Assembly (NCBI GenBank): GCA_016187945.1
Contig: JACPIT010000003.1
Coordinates: 124,001 to 188,000, forward strand
Direction: 5' to 3'
DNA: 64,000 nucleotides
DNA from: Opitutia bacterium
Lineage (GTDB): Bacteria; Verrucomicrobiota; Verrucomicrobiia; Opitutales; Opitutaceae
Below, one piece after another: positions 1 through 8,741 of the stretch. The number at the start of each line of letters is the position of its first letter. The first letter of the stretch is position 1. The translations under genes and the position numbers were made by a program. Under the pieces are notes generated by a model that worked only from the letters and a program-made list of their open reading frames with translations, ran no database searches and was not told the DNA's origin.

Positions 1-1011
1 CGCGCTGCTCACGGTCGGCGTGCGGTCGTGCGCGAGCTCGGCGATCGCGTGCGGCACGCGATACGTGCTCGTCGCCCCGACGATGACGCCGCCGATGAAA
101 TTCACGTTGAAGTGCCGGTCGTCGTTCGTGGCGGGCGGAGGGTGGAGCGCGTTGACCCCAACGCGCTGTTCGGTGTCCGCGTCCGGAAAGCGCGTTGGGG
201 TCAACGCGCTCCACCTCGAATCGCTTTCCGGGCTGGGGCCGAAATGGAGATACTGCAACGCGCGCGCGGGGCTGACCGGCGTTTCCATCCGGTAGCACGC
301 GTAGCCGCGGCGTGCGGCGGTGACGAGCGCGCCGGCGAAGTTGCCGAGCGCCTGATCGAGCATCATCAGATCGACGACGCTGCGTGCGGCTTCGCGGACG
401 TCGGCGTCGCGCGCGAAATCGACGAGGTTGAGCAACGAGAGCAGGTTGACGTTGCAGTAGAGGTCCGCGCCCCATTCGACGCTGCCCTGTGTCACCCATG
501 CGCTAATCCACTCGAGAATGTCGCGCCGCGCCTCGGCGACGTGGTCGGCGGCGCGCCGACCGTCGCGCAGCGCGAGATCGGGCCAGTGCTGGCCGACGAG
601 GTAACGCAGGGCGTGGTGCAGGAGATTGTGGTTCTCGGTGAGGTCGTGGCAGTGCAGGACGAATTCGCCGAGCACGTGCTCGAAGTCCGACCACACCGCG
701 TCCCACGCCGGGCCGATGGTGCGGGCGTGGAACTGGAGGCGCGCGCGCAGGAGCGGGTGGACGGCGAAATCGGCGAGGTGCCACTTGTCCTCGGCGCGCG
801 CGAGTTCGACGAGGAAGTTCTGGCGCATCATCTCGAGCGTCTCGCGGACGAGTTCACGCGCGCGGTCGAGATCGCGGTCGAGCGCGAGGTGGGCCAGCGC
901 GTAGCCGTCGAAACAGCGATACGGTCCCCACATCGTGAGGCGGCGGTTGTCGTGCTGCTCGACGACGTAGTTCAGAAACTCGCGTGCGCGCGAATCGAAG
1001 GAGGAGGACAT
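1..1011 (-). CDS. conserved hypothetical protein, probable alpha-helical toroid enzyme (C-terminal part outside window)
   Basis: The frame is open from an ATG at 1011 to the window edge (337 codons), so the C-terminus is missing. The protein is helix-rich and soluble, with no signal peptide. The segment TENHNLLHHALRYLVGQHWP (about residues 127-146) resembles the (S/T)ENH...GQ-WPD motif that I recall from uncharacterised proteins resembling (alpha/alpha)-barrel polysaccharide enzymes; no family is claimed. Residues about 265-291 are encoded by a palindromic repeat element (139-218) that does not break the frame. It lies 386 bases downstream of glpD on the same strand, at the end of the carbohydrate gene group. 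The long plus-strand frame over this region is antisense and was discarded. Function unknown. Confidence 0.7.
   Translation of the reverse strand, partial: MSSSFDSRAREFLNYVVEQHDNRRLTMWGPYRCFDGYALAHLALDRDLDRARELVRETLEMMRQNFLVELARAEDKWHLADFAVHPLLRARLQFHARTIGPAWDAVWSDFEHVLGEFVLHCHDLTENHNLLHHALRYLVGQHWPDLALRDGRRAADHVAEARRDILEWISAWVTQGSVEWGADLYCNVNLLSLLNLVDFARDADVREAARSVVDLMMLDQALGNFAGALVTAARRGYACYRMETPVSPARALQYLHFGPSPESDSRWSALTPTRFPDADTEQRVGVNALHPPPATNDDRHFNVNFIGGVIVGATSTYRVPHAIAELAHDRTPTVSSA
139..218. repeat. palindromic element, GGTGGA family (copy 1), inside a coding sequence
   Basis: The arms at 141-167 and 189-215 are exact 27-base reverse complements around a 21-base loop. Each arm is itself nearly palindromic around GACCCC. 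Relatives lie at 24424-24510, 32851-32940 and, diverged, 48902-48960. This copy is read through in frame by the minus-strand gene that covers it. Confidence 0.9.
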
Positions 1012-1040
1012 GAGAAGCGGAGCGGAAAGAGGTCGAAGGG

Positions 1041-1070
1041 CACCACGAAACACACGAAAGACACGAAAAG
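1041..1070. repeat. short CACGAAA-type tandem repeat
   Basis: About four imperfect copies of an 8-9 base unit built on CACGAAA lie in the gap between glpD and the next gene. It is A-rich compared with its surroundings. Function unknown. Confidence 0.6.
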
Positions 1071-1071
1071 A

Positions 1072-1118
1072 GGCGACGGCGGGGGCGGCTTCGAGCGCGG
1101 CGCGGGCGTCGAGTTGCA
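1072..1118. repeat. 47-base copy of an internal glpD segment, intergenic
   Basis: These 47 bases are identical to 1539-1585, which lies inside the 3' part of glpD. They sit in the 386-base gap downstream of glpD in the same orientation. The identity ends sharply on both sides, which suggests a recent small duplication or the scar of a larger rearrangement. Confidence 0.85.
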
Positions 1119-1160
1119 AAAGCCCCTCCCACCGAGAAACGATCGGTCGCGAGCGACAGT

Positions 1161-1181
1161 TGTCATTCGGAGCGCAGCGAA
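1161..1181. repeat. dispersed GTCATTC-GAGCGCAGCGA motif
   Basis: The motif TGTCATTCGGAGCGCAGCGA recurs in inverse orientation with one difference at 54556-54576, so it is a dispersed short repeat. No hairpin or coding role was seen. Confidence 0.5.
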
Positions 1182-1242
1182 ACGGGAATCAATGCCCGCC
1201 AGCTCACGGGCGATGGGAAAACGGTTCCTTCGTCGAAAGGCG

Positions 1243-1328
1243 AAATGGAGGGCCGAGCTCCTGCGAGGCCGCACACGCACGAACGCGGCATCATGTTCGC
1301 GGCCTCGCGGGAGCTCGGCCCTCCATTT
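1243..1328. repeat. large inverted repeat, GGAGGGCCGAGCTC family
   Basis: Arms at 1243-1272 and 1299-1328 are reverse complements over 30 bases with one mismatch, around a 26-base loop. It lies between glpD and the next minus-strand gene and could form a long hairpin in the transcript. Neither end has a T-run, so it does not look like an intrinsic terminator. Confidence 0.85.
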
Positions 1329-1397
1329 TGTGGGCGAACGAGCACGACGAGTTCGTTCCGTGCGGTCCACGTGGTTCCGGAGCGCGGATCGTGCATG

Positions 1398-3029
1398 TCA
1401 ACGGTTCGCGACCGCTCGCGGGTGGGGAGCGGCGGGTTCCTTGGCGTGCGCGAGGTAGCCGTGGGCGATTTCGTCGAATACGGCGAGCTGATCGTCGATC
1501 CACCGGCGGTCGCGTCCGAGTTCGCGGGCGAAGAGTGCGGCGACGGCGGGGGCGGCTTCGAGCGCGGCGCGGGCGTCGAGTTGCAGCGCGCGGGATCGGC
1601 GCGAGAGCACGTCGTCGATCGTGCGCGCCATCTCGGTGCGCGCCGCCCAGACGACTTCGACGGCGCGCAACGCGAGGCGCGGGTGCACGGGTGTGTCGAG
1701 CGACGGTTCGATGGCGGCAAGGCGCTCGAGTGCGCGCGCGTCTGTGCCGTAGTGGGCGAAGTGAATGGCCTCTGTCGCAGGCGGGCGATCCGTCGGTCGA
1801 AGACCGGCGCTACTCGCGCCGTGCAGGCGGAGATTTTCTGTTGCGCACGGCCGGCGCGGGAGGCCGCCGACCTCGGCGGCGCGCGCGACGGCGTCCTCGG
1901 CCATTTTCCGGTAGCTCGTCCATTTGCCGCCGGTGATGGAGACGAGTCCGCTCGGCGAAACGGCGATGACGTGGTCGCGCGAGAGTGAGGCGGTCGCGGC
2001 GCTGTTGCCGGCGCGGACGAGCGGGCGCAGGCCGGTGAACACGCTTTGCACGTCGGCGCGCGTGACGGGGCGCGTCAGGTATTCGGCGGCGTGTTCGAGG
2101 AGAAACTCGATCTCGTGCTCGAGCGGGCGCGGCTCGAGTTCGGCGGCGGCGCGCGGTTCGTCGGTCGTGCCGAGGATGACGTGGCCCTGCCACGGCACGG
2201 CGAACAGCACGCGGCCGTCGCTCGTCCGCGGAATCATCAGCGCGTGGTCGCCGGGCAGGAAACTGCGGTCGAGCGTGAGGTGCACGCCGGAGCTGACGGC
2301 GAGCATCGGTTCGACGGTGGGCTCGTCGAGGCGGCGGATTTCGTCGGTGAAGATGCCGGTGGCGTTGACGACGACGCGCGCGGCGACGGGATGCCGCGCA
2401 CCGGTTTCGGCGTCGACGATCACCGCGCCGCGAAGGCGGCCGTTTTCCTTCAAGAGTCCGTCGACGCAGGCGTAGTTGACGATCGCGGTGTCGTGGGCGT
2501 CGGCGGTGCGGGCGAGGGTGAGCGCGAGGCGAGCGTCGTCGAACTGGCCGTCGAAATAGAGCACACCGCCGCGCAGGCCCTCGGGCTTCACTGTCGGCAG
2601 CAGGCGGCGCGTCTCGGCGACGGAGAGAATTTGCGACGCGCCGAAGCTCAAGCGGCCGGAGAGCCACTCGTAGGCTTTGAGGCCGAGGCCGTAGAGCGGC
2701 AGGTCGAGCCGGCGGTAGATTGGGATGACGAACGGCTGGCGGCGGACGAGGTGCGGGGCGTTGCGCTCGAGCAGACCGCGCTCGCGGAGCGCGCCGCGCA
2801 CGAGGCCGATTTCTCCGCTGCGCAGGTAACGGACGCCGCCGTGGGCGAGCTTGGTGCTGCGGCTCGAGGTGCCTTTGGCGAAGTCGCTTTGCTCGACGAG
2901 CGCGGTGCGGTAGCCGCGCGTGGCGGCGTCGACGGCGACGCCGAGACCGGTGGCGCCGCCGCCGATGACGAGCACGTCCCACGGCGCGGCGGCCTCGGCG
3001 AGGCGGCGGAGATTGCGGTCGCGGTTCAT
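1398..3029 (-). CDS. glpD: glycerol-3-phosphate dehydrogenase (FAD-dependent)
   Basis: A 543-residue GlpD/GlpA-type flavoprotein that oxidises sn-glycerol 3-phosphate to dihydroxyacetone phosphate and passes electrons to quinone at the inner membrane. The N-terminal dinucleotide-binding motif VIGGGATGLG (about residues 21-30) and the family signature around SDFAKGTSSRSTKLAHGGVR (about 48-67) are clear, and the C-terminal DAO_C-type helical domain is present. The length is normal. It lies 150 bases downstream of glpK on the same strand, with a palindromic repeat between them, which supports a shared glycerol catabolic role. A 47-base piece near its 3' end is duplicated downstream at 1072-1118. 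Confidence 0.95.
   Translation of the reverse strand: MNRDRNLRRLAEAAAPWDVLVIGGGATGLGVAVDAATRGYRTALVEQSDFAKGTSSRSTKLAHGGVRYLRSGEIGLVRGALRERGLLERNAPHLVRRQPFVIPIYRRLDLPLYGLGLKAYEWLSGRLSFGASQILSVAETRRLLPTVKPEGLRGGVLYFDGQFDDARLALTLARTADAHDTAIVNYACVDGLLKENGRLRGAVIVDAETGARHPVAARVVVNATGIFTDEIRRLDEPTVEPMLAVSSGVHLTLDRSFLPGDHALMIPRTSDGRVLFAVPWQGHVILGTTDEPRAAAELEPRPLEHEIEFLLEHAAEYLTRPVTRADVQSVFTGLRPLVRAGNSAATASLSRDHVIAVSPSGLVSITGGKWTSYRKMAEDAVARAAEVGGLPRRPCATENLRLHGASSAGLRPTDRPPATEAIHFAHYGTDARALERLAAIEPSLDTPVHPRLALRAVEVVWAARTEMARTIDDVLSRRSRALQLDARAALEAAPAVAALFARELGRDRRWIDDQLAVFDEIAHGYLAHAKEPAAPHPRAVANR
1539..1585. repeat. 47-base glpD segment duplicated downstream
   Basis: Source copy of the exact 47-base direct repeat whose partner lies at 1072-1118. 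Here it is part of the glpD reading frame (C-terminal region). Confidence 0.85.
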
Positions 3030-3075
3030 TCGCTGTGGATGCAGGTCTCGAACGTCGCCTCGGCTTGGATGGGTG

Positions 3076-3147
3076 CAGGAGCGGCTTTACGCCGCGATTG
3101 GTGCGACGCGCGTGCCGCGCTCGTATCGCGGCGTAAAGCCGCTCCTA
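3076..3147. repeat. palindromic element, AGGAGCGGCTTTACGCCGCGA family (copy 1)
   Basis: Inverted arms GAGCGGCTTTACGCCGCGA and TCGCGGCGTAAAGCCGCTC flank a central spacer of about 30 bases in the glpK-glpD gap. Each arm is itself a hairpin, so this is a paired, REP/BIME-like arrangement. Copies lie at 4711-4780, 26816-26893 and 62641-62719. Confidence 0.9.
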
Positions 3148-3179
3148 AAGTTGAGGGCATGCCTGTTTGCATGAGTTGT

Positions 3180-4664
<1,485 letters not shown>

Positions 4665-4710
4665 GCGTTGGGGAGCCGATACCGCGAAGGGTGCTTCGGC
4701 TCGGATTGTT

Positions 4711-4780
4711 GTAGGAGCGGCTTCATGCCGCGATGCGCGAGTGGCGCCGCGGTCGGATCGCGGCGTAAAGCCGCTCCTAC
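4711..4780. repeat. palindromic element, GTAGGAGCGGCTT family (copy 2)
   Basis: Starts GTAGGAGCGGCTTCATGCCG and ends CGGCGTAAAGCCGCTCCTAC, with the arms separated by about 28 bases. It fills most of the gap between the Gfo/Idh gene and glpK. GTAG at one end and CTAC at the other match the tag described for REP sequences. Confidence 0.9.
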
Positions 4781-4851
4781 AAGAGGAGAAGGCGCCGGTT
4801 GCATGGGATTTTCGGTTGGCTGGATCAATGCCGCGAATTGCCCGAGTTTCT

Positions 4852-5970
4852 TTACCGGGCGGCAGTCGAACGCGAACGCGGCGAAAACGCGATCTTGCGC
4901 TTCAGCCAACGGGCGTAGAGCGCGCCATCGAGCGGAAGTTCCACGGCCTTGTCGGTCCAGCTCGAGAGGAGGATTGCGTTGGCGAGTTCGACGGAGCGGA
5001 TGCCTTCGGCGGCGGGCGCGACGAGCGGCGCGCCGCGCACGATCGCGTCGGCGAAGTTACGCATGATCGCAACGTGCTGGCCGCCGGCGTCTTTGAACGT
5101 GAACACGCGCTCGGTGGTCGGCGGCGCGGAGAAGGGGAGCTTGGTGGTGCGGCTGAATTTCCCGGTCGGGACGCGATTGCGCGTGAAACGCAGCGTGCCG
5201 CCCTCGGCGACGACGCGGCCGTTCTCGGCCATGACTTCGAGGCGGTTCGTGCCGGGTGCCTCGCCGGTGGAGGCGATGAACGTCGCGGTGGCGCCGCCGG
5301 GAAGTTCGAAGTAGGCGGTGACGTCGTCCTCGACTTCGATGTCGTGGTATTTGCCGAAGGAGCAAAAGCCGCGCACGCGCTGCGGCTGGCCGAAGATCCA
5401 CGAGAACAGGTCGAGGTTGTGCGGGCACTGGTTGAGGAGCACGCCGCCGCCTTCGCCGGCCCAGGTGGCGCGCCACGCGCTGAGGCCGTAGTAGCAGTGC
5501 GGGCGGAACCAGTTGGTGACCGTCCACTGCACGCGGCGGATTTCGCCGAGAGCGCCGCCGTGCACGAGTTCGCGGAGCTTGCGGTAGAGGGGATCGGTGC
5601 GCTGGTTGAACATCGCGGCGAACACGAGCCGGCGGTCGGTGTGGGCGGCGAGGAGCCGCTCGCAGTCGGCGCGCTGGACGGAGATCGGTTTTTCGACGAG
5701 CACGTGCAGACCGGCGCGGAGTGCGGCGATGCCGGTGTCGGTGTGCGAATAGTGCGGCGTGGCGATGAGCACGGCGTCGACGAGGCCGGAGGCTATCAGC
5801 TCGCGGTCGGTGGCGAAGCCGGGGAGGCCGGGGTAGTGCGCGAGACGTTTCGGGTCGCTGTCGGCGACAGCGGCCAGGCGCAGGCGCGGGATTTTTCCTT
5901 CGAGGATGTTGCGGGCATGGGACTGGCCCATGACGCCGAGACCGATGATGCCGAGGCGGACGTGTTTCAC
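4852..5970 (-). CDS. Gfo/Idh/MocA family oxidoreductase
   Basis: A 372-residue NAD(P)-dependent dehydrogenase of the Gfo/Idh/MocA group, whose members oxidise sugars, inositols or their derivatives. The N-terminal Rossmann motif [15 protein letters not shown] (about residues 8-22), the EKPIS motif (about 93-97) and a C-terminal alpha/beta domain with [21 protein letters not shown] are present. The length is normal. It lies 112 bases downstream of a second family member and in line with a sodium:solute symporter and a TonB receptor, so an imported sugar or polyol is the likely substrate. The exact substrate cannot be read from the sequence. Confidence 0.92.
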   Translation of the reverse strand: MKHVRLGIIGLGVMGQSHARNILEGKIPRLRLAAVADSDPKRLAHYPGLPGFATDRELIASGLVDAVLIATPHYSHTDTGIAALRAGLHVLVEKPISVQRADCERLLAAHTDRRLVFAAMFNQRTDPLYRKLRELVHGGALGEIRRVQWTVTNWFRPHCYYGLSAWRATWAGEGGGVLLNQCPHNLDLFSWIFGQPQRVRGFCSFGKYHDIEVEDDVTAYFELPGGATATFIASTGEAPGTNRLEVMAENGRVVAEGGTLRFTRNRVPTGKFSRTTKLPFSAPPTTERVFTFKDAGGQHVAIMRNFADAIVRGAPLVAPAAEGIRSVELANAILLSSWTDKAVELPLDGALYARWLKRKIAFSPRSRSTAAR

Positions 5971-6000
5971 GGGAGAGGAGATTGTGCGTGCGAGTTTCTC

Positions 6001-6057
6001 GTAGCGGAAAGCGTGAGCTTTTCGCGACTCGGCGAAACGCTCACGCGTTCCGCTACG
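6001..6057. repeat. inverted repeat GTAGCGGAAAGCGTGAGC ... CGCTCACG-GTTCCGCTAC
   Basis: A 57-base element with GTAG and CTAC ends, lying between the two Gfo/Idh genes. A relative lies at 24300-24361. Confidence 0.85.
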
Positions 6058-6082
6058 AATTGAATCGGAGCCGGCATGGTCC

Positions 6083-7159
6083 TCAATTCAGTCGCCGTGC
6101 CGCGGCTTGGGCGCGGAGGCAGAGTTCGGCGGCTTTGAAGGCGTGGGCTTGCGTCATGGCGTTCTCGGTGCGGTGGAGGCAGTCGAGCACGAGCTGGCCG
6201 AAGAAGGGGAAACCGACCGTGCCGGCGACGTTGAGGTGGCGCGCGCCTTTGGCGTCGACGATATAGACTTGGTCGCCGCGGTCGTCGCGCGCGACGTCGA
6301 TGTATTTGCGCAGCTCGATGTAACCGTCGGTGCCGAGGATGAGCGTGCGGCCGTCCCCCCACGTCGGCAGGCCGTCGGGCGTGAACCAGTCGACGCGGAG
6401 GTAACCGCTCGCGCCATCGCGGCCGACGAGGGAGGCTTCGCCGAAGTCTTCGAGTTCGGGTTGGTCGGGATTGGCGTAGTTGGCGACGGCGGCGGAGAGC
6501 ACGGAGGCGTCGGTCGAGCGCGTGTAGAACAGGAATTGCTCGATCTGGTGGCTGCCGATGTCGCAGAGGATGCCGCCGTAGCGGGCGCGCTCGAAGAACC
6601 ACGCGGGCCGGCTGGCTTTGCTGAGGCGGTGCGGGGCGATGCACATCACCTGGAGCACGCGACCGATGGCGCCTCCGTGCACGAGTTCGCCGGCGAAGAT
6701 GGCGCTCTCGACGTGCAGGCGCTCGCAGAAATACACGGCGTATTTGCGGCCGGTCTCGGCGACGACAGCGCGGGCTTCGTCGAGCTGGTCGAGCGAGGTG
6801 AACGGCGTTTTGTCGGTGAAGTAGTCCTTGCCCGCGCGCATCACGCGGCACCCGAGCGGGCCGCGCTCGTTGGGAATCGCGGCGGCGGCGACGAGTTTGA
6901 TCTCCGGGTCGGCGAGGATTTCGTCGAGCGAGCGCGCGACGCGCACGCCGGGGTATTTCGCCTGAAACGTGGCGACGCGCGCGGGCTCCGGATCGTAGAC
7001 CCACTTGAGCTGCGCGCCGGCCTCGATGAGGCCGTTGCACTGACCGTAGATGTGGCCGTGGTCGAGGTGCGCGGCGGCAAAGGCGAATTCGCCGGACTGG
7101 ACGACCGGGTTCGGTTTGCCCTGCGGGGCGTAGGTCATGCCATCGTAGCGGGCTTTCAT
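6083..7159 (-). CDS. Gfo/Idh/MocA family oxidoreductase
   Basis: A 358-residue Gfo/Idh/MocA-type protein. The N-terminal nucleotide-binding region around AHLDHGHIYGQCNGLIEAGA is less canonical than in the gene downstream, and EKP is replaced by DKTPF, a variation I recall in Bacteroidetes and Verrucomicrobia members. The C-terminal part (YGGILCDIGSHQIEQFLFYT) is typical. Its ATG overlaps the stop of the upstream symporter gene by four bases (ATGA), which implies translational coupling in one transcript. It probably oxidises or isomerises the sugar brought in by that symporter. Substrate unknown. Confidence 0.9.
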   Translation of the reverse strand: MKARYDGMTYAPQGKPNPVVQSGEFAFAAAHLDHGHIYGQCNGLIEAGAQLKWVYDPEPARVATFQAKYPGVRVARSLDEILADPEIKLVAAAAIPNERGPLGCRVMRAGKDYFTDKTPFTSLDQLDEARAVVAETGRKYAVYFCERLHVESAIFAGELVHGGAIGRVLQVMCIAPHRLSKASRPAWFFERARYGGILCDIGSHQIEQFLFYTRSTDASVLSAAVANYANPDQPELEDFGEASLVGRDGASGYLRVDWFTPDGLPTWGDGRTLILGTDGYIELRKYIDVARDDRGDQVYIVDAKGARHLNVAGTVGFPFFGQLVLDCLHRTENAMTQAHAFKAAELCLRAQAAARRLN

Positions 7160-8724
7160 GAGGAGGAGGCGGTCGCGGACGCGCGCGGTGCGGTGGCGGT
7201 GGCGCGGTCGTTCTTAAGATCCCAGACGGTGAGGCCGCGAAGATTTTTCGCCGGCGCGCGCGAGGCGAAGAGCAGGCTCGCGACGTAGCCGACGAGCATC
7301 GTGCACGAGATGGCGACGAAGGTGTGGAAGAAAACCGAGATCGGCGTGAACGTTTGCACCCACCACGTGAGCGCGATGCTGGCGACGGCGCCGACCATGA
7401 CGCCCGAGCCGTTGGCGCGACGGGAGAGCAGGCCGAGCGCGAACACGCCGGGGAAGCCGCCGCCGAGCAGAGCGGCGAGCCGGAGAAACTCGTCCCAGAG
7501 CGACGGCACGTTACGCCACGCGAGGAAGAGTGCCATCACGGTCGCGATGCCGCCGCAGATCAGCGTCACCCACCAGCCGAGCCGCGCGCGCTCGCTCACC
7601 GGCAGATTCGGCCGGAGCGTGCCGTAGAAATCGCTCACGATGACGGTCGCGCTGCTGTTCAACGCGCTCGAGAGCGCGCCCATCGCGGCGGCGAAGAGTC
7701 CGGCGATGATGACGCCGATGACGCCGTGCGGCAGCTCGTTGACGATGAAGTAGGGGAAGATCGTGTCGCCCGAGAGCTGGTTCGCGAGCCGCTCGGGATG
7801 CGCGCGGTAGAAGGTCCACAGCGCGGTGCCGACGAAGAAGAAAACGAAGCCGCTGAGCAGCCCGATGAAGTTGCCGATCGTGACGGTGCGCTTCGCGTCG
7901 CGTTCGTCGGCGGTGGCGAGCATGCGCTGCATGAGCGGCTGGTCGCTGATCTGGAAAAACACCGTGGCGAGAAACATGCCGACGAAGACCCAGACGGTTG
8001 GTTTCGTGAAATCGAAGTCCCACGAGACGGCGTGGAGTTTTCCGGCGGACGAGGCGGTGTCGACGATGCCGCCGAGGCCGCCGGGCACGCCGGCGGCCAT
8101 GTGGTAGATCGCGATCGTGACGCCGCCGACCATGACGGCGCTTTGCAGGACGTCGGTCCACACGACCGCTTCGAAGCCGCCTTCCATCGCGTAGATCGTG
8201 GTGATCACGCCCATGAGGAGGATGCTGAGGTAGACGTTGAGGCCGGTGACGGTGGCGAGCGCGAGCGCGGGCAACAGCATGACGATGCTCATGCGCCCGA
8301 TGACCTTCAGGACGATCGCGAGACCGGCGCCGAGGTAGCGCACGCGCCGGTCGAAGCGTCGCTCGAGGTAATCGAAGACGGTCGTCATGTTGAGCCGGCG
8401 GAAAATGCCGACGAACACGAAGCCCGTGAGCATGCCCGCGCACGATTGCGCCGGCGCGGAGCCGATCGCGAGCCAGTCCTCTTTGAAGGACTTCGCCGGG
8501 AGCGCCATGAAGCTGATGCTGCTGACGCTCGTGGCGAAGAAGCTCACCGCCGCGGCCCACCAGACGACGCGGCCGCTGCCGAGGAAGTAGCTGTTGGCCG
8601 TGCTGCGGCTGCGGCGCCGGCACCACCAACCGATCGCGAGGTTCACCGCGAAGTAGAGCGCCAGGCAGACGTAATCGGCCGTGGTGAGCGAGTGCGGGGC
8701 GAACGTGGTGGAGCCAGTGGACAT
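7156..8724 (-). CDS. sodium:solute symporter (SSS family)
   Basis: A 522-residue inner-membrane transporter with about 13 hydrophobic segments. The SSS hallmarks are an N-terminal YFLGSGRVVWWAAAVSFFAT segment, the GGFEAVVWTDVLQSAVM signature near residue 165, and long alternating helices up to residue 500. It is expected to couple sodium entry to uptake of a sugar or polyol. The ATG at 8724 was chosen because the frame upstream of it runs antisense through the receptor gene. It starts 17 bases after the receptor stop and ends with a four-base overlap onto the next gene, so it is the middle of an operon. Confidence 0.93.
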   Translation of the reverse strand: MSTGSTTFAPHSLTTADYVCLALYFAVNLAIGWWCRRRSRSTANSYFLGSGRVVWWAAAVSFFATSVSSISFMALPAKSFKEDWLAIGSAPAQSCAGMLTGFVFVGIFRRLNMTTVFDYLERRFDRRVRYLGAGLAIVLKVIGRMSIVMLLPALALATVTGLNVYLSILLMGVITTIYAMEGGFEAVVWTDVLQSAVMVGGVTIAIYHMAAGVPGGLGGIVDTASSAGKLHAVSWDFDFTKPTVWVFVGMFLATVFFQISDQPLMQRMLATADERDAKRTVTIGNFIGLLSGFVFFFVGTALWTFYRAHPERLANQLSGDTIFPYFIVNELPHGVIGVIIAGLFAAAMGALSSALNSSATVIVSDFYGTLRPNLPVSERARLGWWVTLICGGIATVMALFLAWRNVPSLWDEFLRLAALLGGGFPGVFALGLLSRRANGSGVMVGAVASIALTWWVQTFTPISVFFHTFVAISCTMLVGYVASLLFASRAPAKNLRGLTVWDLKNDRATATAPRASATASSS

Positions 8725-8741
8725 GAGCGGCGAGAGGTGAC

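Noticed and set aside
28-1458. Long open frame on the plus strand (476 codons)
   Set aside because: It is antisense to the partial minus-strand gene and to the end of glpD, has no domain sense and results from high GC at third positions.
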